The notes: generated by a model from the letters alone, not told the origin. Shown: positions 14,111 to 27,563, numbered from the stretch's first letter. The stretch: 64,000 bases of DNA from Seison nebaliae (GCA_023231475.1 JALJEE010000736.1:16996-80995); one strand, 5' to 3'. Program-made: numbers and translations.

Positions 14111-17100
14111 ACTTTCCTCGGAAAAACCCAACTTACTTGTAATACAATTAAAGAATGAATGAAATTTGCATGAAATGGGAAATATCTTAAAGAGAATTAG
14201 CTCAATCATTTGATAATTATTAGAACATTCCTTTCAAACATAGATATATTGTCCTTGATTTAGGTTCGGTGATAATATGCGATAAAATAAATTTGAGAAA
14301 TCATTTCATCTTCTCCAATATGGAGTTTACGTTCGCCATATACACATAAAGCCGTACAGTACACATAGGAACCATGGCACTAGACGAGAAGAGAAGACGT
14401 ATCGAATAAGAGTAAATAATAGATAAGCAATATTATAGATATATTTCTCTCGTAATCAAATATCAATCATCAGATGGATGATAAAGAATTATGATCAGAT
14501 TTATGATCCAACGATTTCTTCATTTCGGTTTTGAGTGAGTAGCATGGGATGAACAGAAAGGTGTTTCATTTTATTCGGTCTTCATATTTCATGAATGTGG
14601 AGGGAATGGGAGAAAGAAGCAACAATTGGGAGAGATGATGGACGGGAAAAGAATGAAGAAAGGAATGATATTTGTGTTTGTTGAGGAATCGAATGCGAAA
14701 AGACGAATCGAATGTCGTTAGATAAGAAAAGATAGTTGATAGCGGTTGATCTCTAACATTGTTGATAATAGACACAAATCACAAAGAGAACGTTAGATCT
14801 ATAATTGAATTAATCTTTCATCTTTTACTGCAACAATATTAGGAGACCAATCTGTCACAAATAGAGAATTGATGTTCATATCCATATCCTGATTTTGTCG
14901 CTTGTTTTAAAAAAGAAGAATAAACACGAAAAAAACTAAATTCACTTAAATATCCTTTTTTTCCTTGTCCTTATTGATGATGATAATGATTGACTTAATA
15001 TACTAATACGAGATATATTATTCAAAAAATCTTTTCATTTCCATCGGATCAAATCATAAAATCAACCATTTCTTATTTGACGAGAAAAGTTGATTTCCAA
15101 TCAATCGATATATCGATACGACATGGGAATAATTGGGAAATTGTCTTCCCTTTCTTTTTACATACTGATTATGAGGAGAGGAATAATAATCATAATTATC
15201 ATAAATAAAATTCAGTAATTTTGTATAATAATGAAGTTGCATCATTTGGTGGCACATTGGAATCAAGTTTGCCCGATGAATGAAAGGATTAGTTCACACA
15301 ACACTCCCCAAACACATTCTTAGGCTAAAATGAATTTAAGGACATTCTCCAATAACTTCTCGTTGAGTTTGTTGTCTTTCTACAAACTAATTGAACATTT
15401 CGTCCATTTGTCGCTTGTCAATGGGAAACGTTAAGGAAACTGAAAGAGTTGAAAATGGTTCGATCAAAATGAAAATTAATTTATACTCCAAAATTACCAA
15501 TGTCCGGAGCATGTAGAGTCCAGATTTTCTTGATGTCTTAAGAAGAGCAAATAGTTGTAGAAATAGACACATGAATATAACAGTTAATTTGTGAACAAAT
15601 TGGAACAAACTCTAATGATACAATACATATTCAGTTGCAACTTCCATCATAATAGTCCATTTATTCCGCTTTCTCTCATAAATTTCTTTAACTTATTCAT
15701 GGAATCATTTTATTTCTGGAAATTATCATTAGGAAATCTTTCCCGATACTACTACTACTACTTACTACTACGACTACTGTTGATGTTCGTAGTATGACGA
15801 TTTAGAACATACGTATACGTATCACATAGAGTGAAAAAGAAGGAATAAGGAATTTGTTTTATTTGTCACCGAAGTAAAAAAAAAACCTTTATTCATTTTT
15901 TTAAAATAGTCTACTTCAAATTCTTCTACTACTTCAAGGGGTGAAGTTGGTCATAAGAAAAATTTGGGAAATGACTGGATAATATAGAGTCTACACACAC
16001 TCTCTATAAGTGGGAGTTCCATCAGAGTATAAGTTCTCCTCTTTTCTTTCCAGAAATTATTAGATTTGTTTCAAAACAAATCTCCCGTTTACGTCATAAC
16101 TTTTTTCAAGCATTAACTGCTTACGTAATACGTTGCTTTAAAGAAAACATTCTTTAGAGTTCATAAACTTGATTATTGAGATTATCTATCAGAGATGAAT
16201 TTAGTTGTTATGTGATCCAAAAGAAATATCGAGAAAATGTGGTAGTAGACAGTTGTGGAATTAATCGGAAATTAATTGAATAACGATGAAATTTCTGATA
16301 AAAATTGGGGTTGAGAGTTGGAGATTGGAATGAACCTGAAAATTAGAAGTATATCGATCTGTAAATAAAGTACAATGAATTGAAGTTATTGATAAGTCGT
16401 CAGATATGTTGTCGATTGGCTCATGTTTTCCGTACGTACAGGAGAGACCTTAATAAATAAGTTATACAACTAATGATTGGGAAGATAAACTGAGTTTCTA
16501 TGTGAATTCTATCTCCTTACATATATAATCGAAGGTTCATTTTAGACGAATGGTAATGAAATGATGTGACTGAATGAGAATCATCATGTTCAACAATTAC
16601 ATAAGAAAATGATTTTTTCCATCCCTAAATATGTATCGATTCTACTTATCCGCTCTATCACAAGTTATGTTAATCAACAGACGACTACGAATAGGATGCA
16701 AATAAATAAATACGATGTTGAAACTTTAGACACAGGCCATGGAAGAACTACAGAGACTGATCGTAAATAAAGAAATCTTGGAACTTTGAACAAATTGATG
16801 GTATTTATAGAAATTGTTTTATCCAATTTATTCACAACAAAAGACGACGAATCATTGATGGATACATGTCTAAATTAGACCGATTGACGTAAAACGTATT
16901 TTAACGTAGGGATTGGCTCATGAATGAACATTATGCAATAAAACATCCGGCACCATACAAATTAGTGAGGAACGATAATTACCTAACTACAAATCGAATA
17001 AAAATATCACAGAATTATCACAAAATTATCATAATTAATTTATTTCCTAATTATTATAATTTTTAATTAAACCTTTTCAGAAATATAATATCACCGTTTT

Positions 17101-17544
17101 CAAAACACAATTCTTATTGTTTTTATAGTTTTCTTCGGTTGGCTTTTTTCCCCAAACCAAGATAAGTATCTTTTTTTTCCACTTATACATGCAACATTGA
17201 AAGGGTATGTTACAATCTCATCTATTTTTATGTATATCATCTCGACATATGTATATTTACTGTATCTATCGTCGTGTTAAATTTGAAAGTATAGTTTCTG
17301 GATAAGTGGAAAGTTATCATAGTATCATATATATAAGAATCTCTTTAATTCAACAAATTTCGCTTAATCGTCTACGAGGGAAAACCAACTGAAAGTTACA
17401 TTGAATAAGTCAGTTTAATAATGTCAATAATAACAATGATAAAGAAAAAATTGTTTAGAAATCTCATTTAATGGAATGAGAGAGAATTGATAAACTATCC
17501 ACGAAACAATAAAAAGAATGAGAAAAAATTGAAAAATGAATTAA
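13278..17544. other. Intergenic, AT-rich, no gene seen
   Basis: This 4.3 kb lies between the start of the PDZ scaffold gene and the 3' end of the receptor gene. It holds a (TA)n tract at 14082-14110 and no open frame with domain-like sequence. Regulatory DNA of the scaffold gene would be expected near 13.3 kb, but no motif is distinct enough to name. Confidence 0.5.
14082..14110. repeat. (TA)n microsatellite
   Basis: An uninterrupted alternating A/T tract of 29 bases in intergenic DNA. Confidence 0.95.
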
Positions 17545-18942
17545 TTAATGAGTAATCAAATCAACAATAAATGGTATAATAACAGCCGTTGCCAATAGGA
17601 GACCTAACACGAGAAACATTCGATCGACAAGTATCGATAACAATATCCAATCATGTTCACTCGTATTATCATGACTCAATTTCTTCCATTCGGTTTTATC
17701 TTTCGATACCGAATCTTCACCTTCAACCTGATTCTTCTTCATCCGCTTCATTCGTAATGTCGTCTTGTACGCGTTACGCCAATGTCTCGGTATCATCTTC
17801 TTCTTGCATGACACATGTCCTAAAACATAAGCTAAAGTTAAAATCCATTTTCCAGGTTTGGTTCGTTGGAACTCGTCCTTTCCAAACTGATAAATTTTTA
17901 CCACCACAATATTCGCCATTAGAGTGATGGCAGCACAAACGATAATGCTCAAATAGAACACACTGATTTTGGGCATTTTCGTCGACGTTTTCGGCATTAT
18001 AGTCATAACGATCTGAAGGAAGATCATCAATGTCAATAATAAAGTGACACTATAAGAGATTCGTTCTCCACTATCAACTGGTATCAAAAATACTGCCGGT
18101 GCCAAATATGCGAGAAAGATGACAGGTGAGACGAGATAGATCATATAAAATAACGGTTTTCTTACCAGAACCATTTGGAATGTGATTGCGGAAAAATTGT
18201 TATTTTGTGGATCTCGATTATAGTAGAGGGCGGTGTTGAATGATTTAATTTTCCATTGGTCATTCTCATGTAACGTTTCGTTGGGTTTACTCAATCGGAG
18301 AACTCGATCCAATCTTAGATATCTATCATCCATAACATATGATCCCAATGAGATGTTACATGTTTGATAGTCATAAGGGAAATATTGAATATCAATTTGA
18401 CATTGAGTCTTCGCAATTAACGGTTTGTTGAATCTCATTGATCCGTCATGTTTCAAGAGAACGAATGAATCTCGTAAAATATCTGTGGCATAATCGGAAG
18501 CTGTGTTCTCGTACAAATACATGTCGGGAAACCAAATCGAATTTTTCGGTATGAACGTCCAACTAACTTTGTAGGGTAGTGCATTGGGATCCCAAGCGAG
18601 TCGTGGATCAGACCATCGTAAATATAATTCGGCGAGAAATGTCAAAGTTTGTTGGACTTCGTTCACTTCGAACAATTGATGAATTTTCAAATCGATTTGC
18701 ATTCGTATCGGACAACCGTTAGAAGTAGTGTCTTCTCGAACAGGTGGCACATGTCTCGAATAATTAGTGAAGAGACCTCGAATGAGCGAATTCATTTTTA
18801 ATGGATGTAATACTGGCTCCTCCTTACAATACAAATTGGCTTTGTCCTCTATCCAATTGGCATTAGGTAACGAATGAGAGAAGAAGAAAAGACATTCAAT
18901 CATGATAAATCTACTTATGAACATGTCAGAAATTAAATCCAT
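17545..18942 (-). CDS. Cys-loop ligand-gated ion channel subunit, nicotinic-receptor type
   Basis: A subunit of a pentameric neurotransmitter-gated channel in the plasma membrane; 465 residues in one exon, ATG 18942 to TAA 17545. A hydrophobic N-terminus (about residues 7-28) fits a signal peptide. The ligand-binding domain has the loop-A motif WFPDMYLYEN (137-146) and the 13-residue Cys loop C181-C195 with the FPYD motif. Four membrane helices follow: TM1 264-287, TM2 295-316, TM3 325-350, TM4 about 432-460. The TM1-TM2 linker reads SGER, like the GE(K/R) of cation-selective nicotinic receptors; the PAR motif of GABA and glycine receptors is absent. Loop C lacks the vicinal cysteine pair, so this is a non-alpha type or a divergent receptor, and its ligand cannot be told from sequence. 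The lack of introns is odd beside intron-rich neighbours. Confidence 0.93.
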   Translation of the reverse strand: MDLISDMFISRFIMIECLFFFSHSLPNANWIEDKANLYCKEEPVLHPLKMNSLIRGLFTNYSRHVPPVREDTTSNGCPIRMQIDLKIHQLFEVNEVQQTLTFLAELYLRWSDPRLAWDPNALPYKVSWTFIPKNSIWFPDMYLYENTASDYATDILRDSFVLLKHDGSMRFNKPLIAKTQCQIDIQYFPYDYQTCNISLGSYVMDDRYLRLDRVLRLSKPNETLHENDQWKIKSFNTALYYNRDPQNNNFSAITFQMVLVRKPLFYMIYLVSPVIFLAYLAPAVFLIPVDSGERISYSVTLLLTLMIFLQIVMTIMPKTSTKMPKISVFYLSIIVCAAITLMANIVVVKIYQFGKDEFQRTKPGKWILTLAYVLGHVSCKKKMIPRHWRNAYKTTLRMKRMKKNQVEGEDSVSKDKTEWKKLSHDNTSEHDWILLSILVDRMFLVLGLLLATAVIIPFIVDLITH

Positions 18943-19570
18943 TTTCTTACCAAAAGAAATTTGTGGGATGAAACAAAACTTTCAGATTAATAAAAGTAAT
19001 TTTATTCTAAATTTATGAATTTTTTTATTTCCTTCGGTCATTTGTCAACTTAAGTTCTGTTAAGATTCCTCTTATTATACTTTCGCCCTGAGAGTTCTCT
19101 TCAATTCAATATTTCCGATTAAATTTCCAATTTGTTTAATCATAAAACACAACTTCTTCCTTCTTGGTGAGAGTGACATTCTCCTTCAACATCGCTTTAT
19201 ACTGGGAAAAGTGTTTTTTGTGAAAAGAAGGACATAACCGGAATATCTTCAATCTGAAGCATTTCCTTTCTCCTCTCAATCGAAACTTTTCATTCTTTAC
19301 CATCTACTTTAGTTGTTTGAGTGAAATGACAAATAGATTTAGTTTTTATTAAAATAAAGTCTTTACTGATTCTCTTGGAGCGGGTTTATGAAAGGTTGAA
19401 ATGAAAAAAGGAAAAAAATAGAATTTGAGAGAAATTTTGAAATTATTTGTAAAAACGAAGCGAAAATAATTATCGGAATACAAGGCAACATTTTGGATGA
19501 ACATTTCTCCACCATTTAATTAACAATTGAGAATGAGAACAATTATTTGAATTGGATCATTCGAGTTGTA
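18943..19570. other. Intergenic, nothing seen
   Basis: A 628-base AT-rich spacer between the receptor start and the nucleotidase stop, both on the minus strand. It should hold the receptor promoter and the nucleotidase 3' end, but I see no distinct motif. Confidence 0.5.
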
Positions 19571-20871
19571 TTAGATTTGAGGAGGATGTAAGAAATGCAA
19601 AATTTTAGTTACCAAATTAAAACTGTCAACGCCAATGAGAACAATATCGTAAATGTTTTTGTATTTCTCTAAATAGACATGTCGCTGAGAGAAGAAATGA
19701 ATAAAAGTTATTTAAATGAGATTGAACTTTTTCTTCTGTATAATTGAGGAATCCAATTTTCAAAGTATTTTCGATATATTCATTCCCATTCGTCATATTG
19801 ACATCACCTAATGAATCGCCTAATAAGAGACAATTCTTCCGTTGTGACCAAACGGATCGATTGACGGAACCCATAAATTTGTTGAAGGAATGGAAAACAG
19901 GTTTTGAGAAGGCGCATAATTTCCTCTGAGAAGTTATAAAATTAGAATTTATAAAATAAAAACTTATAAAATTAGAATTTATAAAATTAGAATTTATAAA
20001 ATTAGAATTTATAAAATTAGAATTTATAAAATTAGAATTTATAAAATTAGAATTTATAAAATTAGAATTTATAAAATTAAAATTTATAAAATTAAAATTT
20101 AAATTTATTCAACTATTCAACTAACGTTATGATCGAATTGTAAAGAATTGCCGATGATGTTAATAGTGTTGGATCCAGTCATTTCCATTCCATTCATATC
20201 TTGATGATAAATGATGGAACGTATATTTAAATGGACTTTCAATGCTTCGCTAATAATATTGGAAATTCCGGCTGAGAAGATAAATAATGGTATTTGGTGC
20301 TCTAAAATGAATTGGAAGAACTCTTCAATTTCTTTCCTTCATTCAATTTTAGTTAGTCGAGTGTAAATGGGAGTTGGAGGAAACTTCAATTTGAGTTTTG
20401 AATCGTGAACCAGAAAAGTGAGAATATCGTGAGAGAAGTTCGATTGTAGAATGAGGGAATGACTCTCCCGCCACCATTCATCCATGTTGGCACGTTTAGC
20501 TTCGTCCGTCAAATTGGGATCGATTTCGATGGGAAGAAAACGTTGTTTCAAGTGACATAACTGAAATAGAATGATGATGAAAAGTAAAAGAAATGGGAGA
20601 AAAGGAAATGAATGGGAACTTTATCGCGGAAATCTTTAGGGAAATGTTTCGATGTTTCGATGACTGCATGAGTAGTATGACATTGTTGAATTGATCCATC
20701 TTTCTCGTCCACATACGAATAACGACTAATAGTGTAATCGAAATCGCTGATGATCTGTAAAGCGTCGCTACCTTTCTCAATGAAAATCTTCAATAACTTC
20801 TCTACTTTATTTTCGTCACTTATTATGATATTCTCACAATCAACCAAATCATGGAAAGCGTCTATGATCAT
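19571..20871 (-). CDS. NT5C3: Cytosolic 5'-nucleotidase III
   Basis: A HAD-superfamily phosphatase that removes phosphate from pyrimidine (and, in some paralogues, 7-methylguanosine) nucleoside monophosphates in the cytosol. Exons: 20620-20871, 20385-20560, 20126-20336, 19728-19925, 19571-19684; together 951 nt, 316 residues, close to the animal length of about 290-335. The HAD nucleophile motif DFDYTISR puts the catalytic aspartates at residues 43 and 45. LPIEIDPNLT and the DEWW segment match the family cap region. IPLFIFSAG carries the phosphate-binding serine. GDSLGDVNM (from 249) is the metal-binding motif. The end of the last exon (LEKYKNIYDIVL) matches the family C-terminus. All four donors begin GTT. 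Intron 3 (19926-20125) is filled largely by an 11-copy 15-bp repeat. Confidence 0.93.
19936..20100. repeat. 15-bp minisatellite, 11 copies
   Basis: The unit ATAAAATTAGAATTT is repeated head to tail exactly 11 times (165 bp). Copy 2 is diverged and the last two copies carry G to A changes. It lies wholly inside intron 3 of the 5'-nucleotidase gene. Confidence 0.97.
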
Positions 20872-22897
20872 GGTAAACCAAAATGATGATGATGATGATG
20901 ATGAGGGAGAGGATGATGAGGAAAACTAAAGAGAAAGGAAGTGTGAGAAGAAAGGATTGAAATGAAGGACGGGAGAATAATCAATTGAAAGAAATTCGAT
21001 TTCTTTTCTTCTGGTTATTCTACTGTTTCTTCAAATTCATCTTCCATCCATCCATATTCTTCTCATCATAACAGAGAGAACATTCGAAAAAAATTAAATT
21101 TCAAATTTCAAATTTTCGGCTTATTCAATCGATATGTTAACAACAACATCGATTGATCCGTTATAGAATTCGGGACAATTACGAGTAGTTCGACTGTTTT
21201 CTACTTTTTTTTTATGATTCCAATATCTTTTTCTTTTTTTCTTCATTCCAATCTTATCTTTTCACATTTCTCTCCATTCCAATCTTATCTTTTCGCATTT
21301 CTCTCCATAACTCACTTTTCAATGACAGTTCTTTTTCATCATTCCAATTCACTTCATCTCCTATTTGTCTTTTCATTTTATATTTGAGTTTTAGTCTGTG
21401 TCTTTTTTCAATTGACGTTTGTCAATGCCCATTTTCATTAAGCTTTCTTTTTCATTCAATTCAAACGATTCTTCTCTCATTCAAATTACATTCGATGCAA
21501 TTGAGAATTCCGTTGAATCTGCTTCTCTTACATTCCATTCCTCTTCTATCATAAGGGGAAGAAGAGGTGGGGAATATTGTTCCAATTCCACTCACATCTG
21601 TCCACACAATTCTTTCCATATGATTTTTCAATAAAAAAAAAAAAAGACACGACATCATTTCTTTTGTATCTTCTATGTCGACCCGTTTCAATTCTCTGTA
21701 TCTTGTATCCTTCATATATAATTATTTCCATATCCTTCAGACCAATCTCAGTCGTCTATCTTAGGAATGTGATATGTCAACTGCGCAGGAGATATGTCCG
21801 ATGAAGAAAACTTTAATTTCCCAATAAAATTTCAGTATAATTTATTCAAATTGATTAGTTTTTGTCCGAACATCATCATATTATCCATCAGCTGTTAGAT
21901 GAAGTTCGTTAACACATATCTTTCTTATCATTTCGATTGATTGTTGAAGGTTAATTTGACTTTATCCTACCTGCTCCTTTATCTCTCTCACTCTCTCTAA
22001 CACTTATCGAAATATTCTCTATTCATCTCCGATAAAAGAGATGGCGACTAATTGAAAGAGAGAGAGAGAGAGAGAGAGGATCCACTAATATTCTTTGCTT
22101 TCCATATATATATATATAAATCAGATATGAGATACATATTTTGTCTCTTTCTTCATTTCTCTCTCCTCATTTAAAATGATTAGTAAATGCCAGATATTTA
22201 ATGTTTCCTTCTCCCAATGGAACGAAAATTTTTAATTAACGTATATTTTGGAGATGGAACATTCTCCTGGAAAAACCGTTTAATTCTCCATATTGATGGT
22301 TTGAAGAATGATAAAAATATTAATATTTTTTTCTCTTAAAAATTAGTTCAGATTTGTCATTCTAATTTTACTTGTGTGTCTTATCGGAAACGGTGGAAAG
22401 AAAAAGAGAGAGAAAAAGAACACACATTCCATTCTCATATATTCTCGAGAAACATAATTGACTTATACGTCTTTTATGATTCTATTCTAAACAATTCCTC
22501 AACGTTATCTCGATTGCTGGTGAAAAGAAAAGAAAAGAAATCTCCAATTTTCATTTAAACCATTCCATTCCTGAGAAAGAAGAACAAGTAAAAGAAGAGT
22601 TTGAAAGAAAGAAAAATATCTAAAAAAAAGAAAGGATATTTATTGGAAAAAAGATATTTTTATCAGAAATTTTCATGAGAACGATCAATCTCATTTCATT
22701 ATTCAAATTATCGTCATCCATTCAATGAAATAATATTTGGAGTTTAAATGATTTAAAAGGAAAAGTTTAATTCGATGCATCAATAGAATAATCATCGATT
22801 GTTTATCATCTCGTCGAATCATCATTGGAGTATATAGAGACGGAAAAAAATATCATTCAATTTACATTCAGTTTATATTAAACTTAATTAGGGAGAA
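20872..22897. other. Divergent intergenic region with simple repeats
   Basis: A 2 kb spacer between the nucleotidase (minus) and the bHLH-zipper gene (plus), so it should hold both promoters. It contains a GAT-type triplet run at 20883-20903, an (AG)n run near 22059-22078 and a short (TA)n run near 22104-22119. Short frames at 21419-21804 look like chance. No clear promoter motif was picked out. Confidence 0.5.
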
Positions 22898-25800
22898 ATG
22901 GGGAAGAATGATGCAGCGCTCAATCAACGTCGTCGACGACGACAACAATTGGGACGTAATCGGACCACATCATTAAAAATGGAATTAACGAAATCTCAAT
23001 CGAAGGTTTGTCTTTCTAAATTATTTTCCAAAAAAGTGTGTTTAGTGAGCGTGAGAATAATGAATTATTTCTTTTGACGAATGATTTCTAACGACGATTA
23101 TAATTGGTAGAGAGATGGAAGTTAAGTGATGCGAATCATTAAAAAAAAATGAACCGCGAAAATTTTTCTCTTTTCATTTCTATATTTTTTTTTCCTAATT
23201 TCTAATTTTAGAGAATTCGAGAGAATAAACGATTAACTGGATATTTGAGAGAATTGAATGGATGGAAATATCGAGGACGACATTATTCCGTAAATAATGC
23301 GGATAGTGGAAGTGGTGGTGAAGATGACGACGATGATGATGATGAGGAACAAGATATCGAAGATACAGATGAAGAATCAGATGATGATGTGAAAGAAATA
23401 AGACAATGGAAAAAATTGAAGAGAAATGGAACGAATAATAAACGTAATCGATATTCAACAGTGACAAATGAGACAAAAAGTGATTTCGTTGGAATAAATC
23501 GTCAACGGAAGAATCGTCATAATACGACAAGTGAAGCGAATGGAAATCATAGACGAAATCGAATGATAAGAAATCGGAATGCCACAACAGCATTTGAAAG
23601 AGAGATTCTCATTTCTATCATGGAGAAAAAAGAGATTAGAGCGATTGATTGTAATTCTCTTTCCAGATTATTATTATCAGATCGGAAATTCTGCAAAATT
23701 TGGTTATTACGTCATCGAGCGAATAATGCGTTTGATATGGCTCGATTAAATGATAAATTAGTTCGACGTTTTCGTCGATTGAAAGTGAAACGATGTCTAG
23801 AAAGAAGACGTATTAATTTCGCTAATTCCGTTATGTCACCATCACCATCATCCAATCATGAAGATCAGAATAATGATGTGATTGTTGTGGAAGAAGAGAA
23901 AATAGAAGAAGAAGAAGAAGAAGAAGTGAAGAAAGTTGTTGAAAAGCAAAAGAAGAAAAAGAAGAAAAAGAAGAAGAAGAAAATGAATGAAGTAATTGAA
24001 GGGAAAAAAGGAGAATTGAAAGAAGGAGTTAAAGTGATGGATTTGAAGAATACAACGATAACTGGATTGGGATGTGATTTATTAGAACGATTGAGATTAT
24101 GTAAAGCAACTTGGGGAACGGATAAAGATGAAGATATGGGAAGAACTGGTAGAATGAAAATGTTTCCAATGGATTGTGATTCATCAAGTTGTTCATCAGT
24201 CGAACGATTTGGTAAACAAGTCAAACAGAAATTACATATAACGGAAGATAAGAAGGATAGTGGAAATGATTCCATCGAAGTGAATGTGATTGATACAAGT
24301 GATGAAGATTTATTTCCTGATTTACGATCACCATCATTACGAGCGAGACTTGGACGAAAACCCAATTTCATCATAAAACGACGACAGAAATCAGCAAATC
24401 AAATGAACAATGGAAAAGTGGAAAAAACGGTAAAGGAACCGGTTTTACCATTGACCAAATCGATTATTCTCGATGAATCAACAATTGGTAAAAGTCCCAT
24501 TATTGGATTGGATGGTAAGAGACATGGACGTCAAGAAATGAAATGTCATTCGGAATCCATCGAACATAATGGAGATTGGGGAAATGAGAATAATGAGAAG
24601 ATGGAAAGATTGGAAGATAATGGATCATATCGAGATAAACAATTCATTCGTATGTATGCTTCCACTCTCTCTCGTACGACGACAAGTCGAGAGAAAAGAC
24701 GAAAATCTTCACATTCTGTTCAATCGAAACGAGAGAAAATTTTTGATCCAAATTTAGATTATATGAACAAATCACCAATAAGTAAAAATCAAGCGATTTT
24801 AGATCGTATAATGAATTCCACAAGTAGTATGACAACAAATAATTATCATAAACAACCAGTGATAATGAAAAGTTCGAATTCATCAATCGATTCACTTTTA
24901 TCAACATCATCAGTATCGAACGAATCGAAAAATGAGGAAAGTAGAAAAGAGAAAGATGATGAAGAAATGAAGAATTTGGATGATGAAATGAAAGGAGAAA
25001 AAGTTCCGGTACGAGCTAAATCGAGAGATTGGAATGAATTGGTACGTTTCCGTCGTACACCAGGAAGTGGTTTTTCCGCCAACAATTCCACATTTAACAA
25101 ATGTCAATTATCTAATTGTCAACGAGAAGATTTGTGTCAATGGACAAGAGAGACGAGAGAAAAAGATGAAATAAATCGATTGAATTCTCGAATTGGTTAC
25201 ACCAGATCGAATTGTGATGATTCCAAATCATTTTGTCGTTTTGATGGACAATTTGATAGAATATTGACGAATGGATGCATTGGAAATCGTGCAGAAAATA
25301 CTCGACTCGCACATAATCAGTCCGAAAAATTTCGGCGTGCGAGTTTGAGAAATGCATTGAATATGCTACGCTCTCTCATTCATCGTCATTATCCATCGGC
25401 AGTAAAAGGAAATGGTTTCGGACGTGAAACAACATTGAATGTTTTGAAAAAAGCTCGATTTATGATTTTCGAACAACAACATCTCTATCGGGGAAAGAAT
25501 GAACGTTATCACAAATTGGCTTGTCGTAATCAGCTTCTCAATGAAAAGAAAGAATATTTAGAGAAATTGTTGATAAAATTGAATCGAATGAATTGGAATA
25601 AAGATAAGAAAGATGAAGAAGAAAAGAAGAAGAAGAAGAAGAATGATTTAATTGTGAAGGAAGTTAAAAAGGAAATGATTCCATTAACAACATCAACACC
25701 TTTCATTCTCAAACCATCTTTATTACACAAATTTCCATCATCATCATCATCACCGATAATATCGTTGTCATCTACATCGAATTATTGTTCCAGTTCCACA

Positions 25801-26371
25801 ATGTCATTTTCGACGATTCCTGATTATTGTCCAAAAAGTCATGCATCAAGTCTACCACATGAGCGAATGAACGATTATCTCTTCAATCGACCACCACATT
25901 TCCCATCAACCCATATTAACAATGGTCCATATAAGAAATATGAATCGACGAAATTCTTCATGAAATCGAATGTTGTGAATGGACAACGCTCAATTCACAA
26001 TCTTACCGAACAAAGAAAAACAAAACAACCAATTTACAAACATGTCAATGTGAAGAGTTGTGGAGAGAAGAGTCAAAAGACGAATGATCTCGCATCAGTT
26101 CTACTCAACAATCGATTAGAAAGGATGAACATAAAGGAATGTCGTTCACGTGACAACGATTTGTTTTTGAAGAAGAATCAATCCAAATCCACTAACAATA
26201 ATTTATTTGAATTTGGAAAATGGAAAGGAGAGAAAACTGTTTCGGAACATGGAAGACATTTCCCAAAAGATGGACATGTCTCGCAAAAGATGCGAAGTCA
26301 AACGGAAGATAATCCATCATTTCCATCTAAAGAACAAAATTTAACTTTCCGTTTCGTAATTCCACCACCAC

Positions 26372-26412
<41 letters not shown>

Positions 26413-26745
26413 ATCTCTTCAAATCATATTCAAACATCTACAACTACCACAACAATGATTTCATCCAATACTAATAACAACAACAACAACAATAAACCAT
26501 TAATACCATCAACTTATGGGAATAATTCGGATGGAGTAACTAAACCATCAATCCGGTATAATATTATGAGTCTCAATGATACTCGATTTGGATACAATAC
26601 GAAAAACAACAATACCAACAACAATAATAATGATAATAATGATTGTCGTAATGTGTTGAGTGAATATCGAATATTTAATAATAAACGTCATCAAGAACGG
26701 TTTCTTAATTCAAATTATTTCATATCATTCAAATTTTTATTTTAA
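22898..26745 (+). CDS. Large protein with MXD/MNT-like bHLH-leucine zipper domain
   Basis: Exon 1 is 22898-23005 (36 codons, donor GTTTGT) and exon 2 is 23212-26745; 1,213 residues in all. The N-terminus is very basic, followed by an acidic run and lysine-rich low-complexity sequence. At about residues 736-825 (25309-25575) lies a bHLH-zipper: AHNQSEKFRRASLRNALN has the H-E-R basic-region pattern of the MAX network, RETTLNVLKKARFMIFEQQ matches helix 2 of MXD proteins (RHTTL..L..AK..I), and leucine-spaced heptads follow. MXD and MNT proteins pair with MAX on E-boxes and repress Myc targets, which suggests a nuclear repressor. MXD proteins are usually about 200-300 residues and MNT about 580, so the size is odd. 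I see no SIN3-binding helix. A polyserine run (26373-26411) and polyasparagine follow the zipper. The N-terminal half is unassigned. Confidence 0.75.
26373..26411 (+). repeat. TCA triplet run coding polyserine
   Basis: About 13 TCA codons in a row inside the bHLH-zipper gene, preceded by CCA codons for proline. The run stays in frame. Confidence 0.9.
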
Positions 26746-27563
26746 TTTTTTCTTTCCTCCCATAGATTAGAATAGATAACTTGAAAGAAAAAAAAAACGA
26801 AATAGAAATAGATAATGGATTGAATCGTGAGGATTGATGGAGAAGAAAATTAAGAAGAAAAAATCATTTCCCAAAACATTTTCTATTCGAATGTTTTCAC
26901 ATTCACATTCTTTCCACGATTCTGTCATGACGACGACAACGAATTTCATCTTCACTTCAAATAATATTCTCATTTATATATTAACCATTCTACATTTTTC
27001 TGATAATCACAAATTATTGATTTTCTCTTAATTTTATCGATCTTCTTCTTTATCGTCAGATGATGATTGATATGAGCATCGATAATATGGGGAGGTGGGA
27101 GGAAGAGAATTATGTCATTTAAATGATATTATTATTCATTTCTTATCATCTATTATTTTCTATGTAGATTGGAGAATTTTATTTATCATCTTATTATTTG
27201 AAGAATGAGAATTCCCTTTAATAATTAGAAACGATGAATGAAATCTCTTCAAATTATTCTCTTTCATTCGTCCCATTTATTTCAAGTAAATTTGAGAAGA
27301 GACAGAAGATCTCGGGAGAATAAATGATTTATGAGTTTCTTGAAATTAAAGTTTATTCGATTTTACTTTTTCACAAATTTTATTCATTTCGTCACAATCA
27401 TTTCTCAATCTTCTTTATTCTCTCTTTCCCATCTTCCCTCATCAATATATTCATTGATTATTGCACATCATTTAACTTTTATTTTATTAATTTTCCACTT
27501 TCTATGCATATCCCTCATCATCGACCATCAACATTGTTCCTTCAAACTAAATGCATTTTCATT

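Noticed and set aside
23865-24374. Long minus-strand frame opposite the bHLH-zipper gene
   Set aside because: It is a shadow of AAG/GAA-rich coding sequence on the plus strand, giving runs of phenylalanine and serine.
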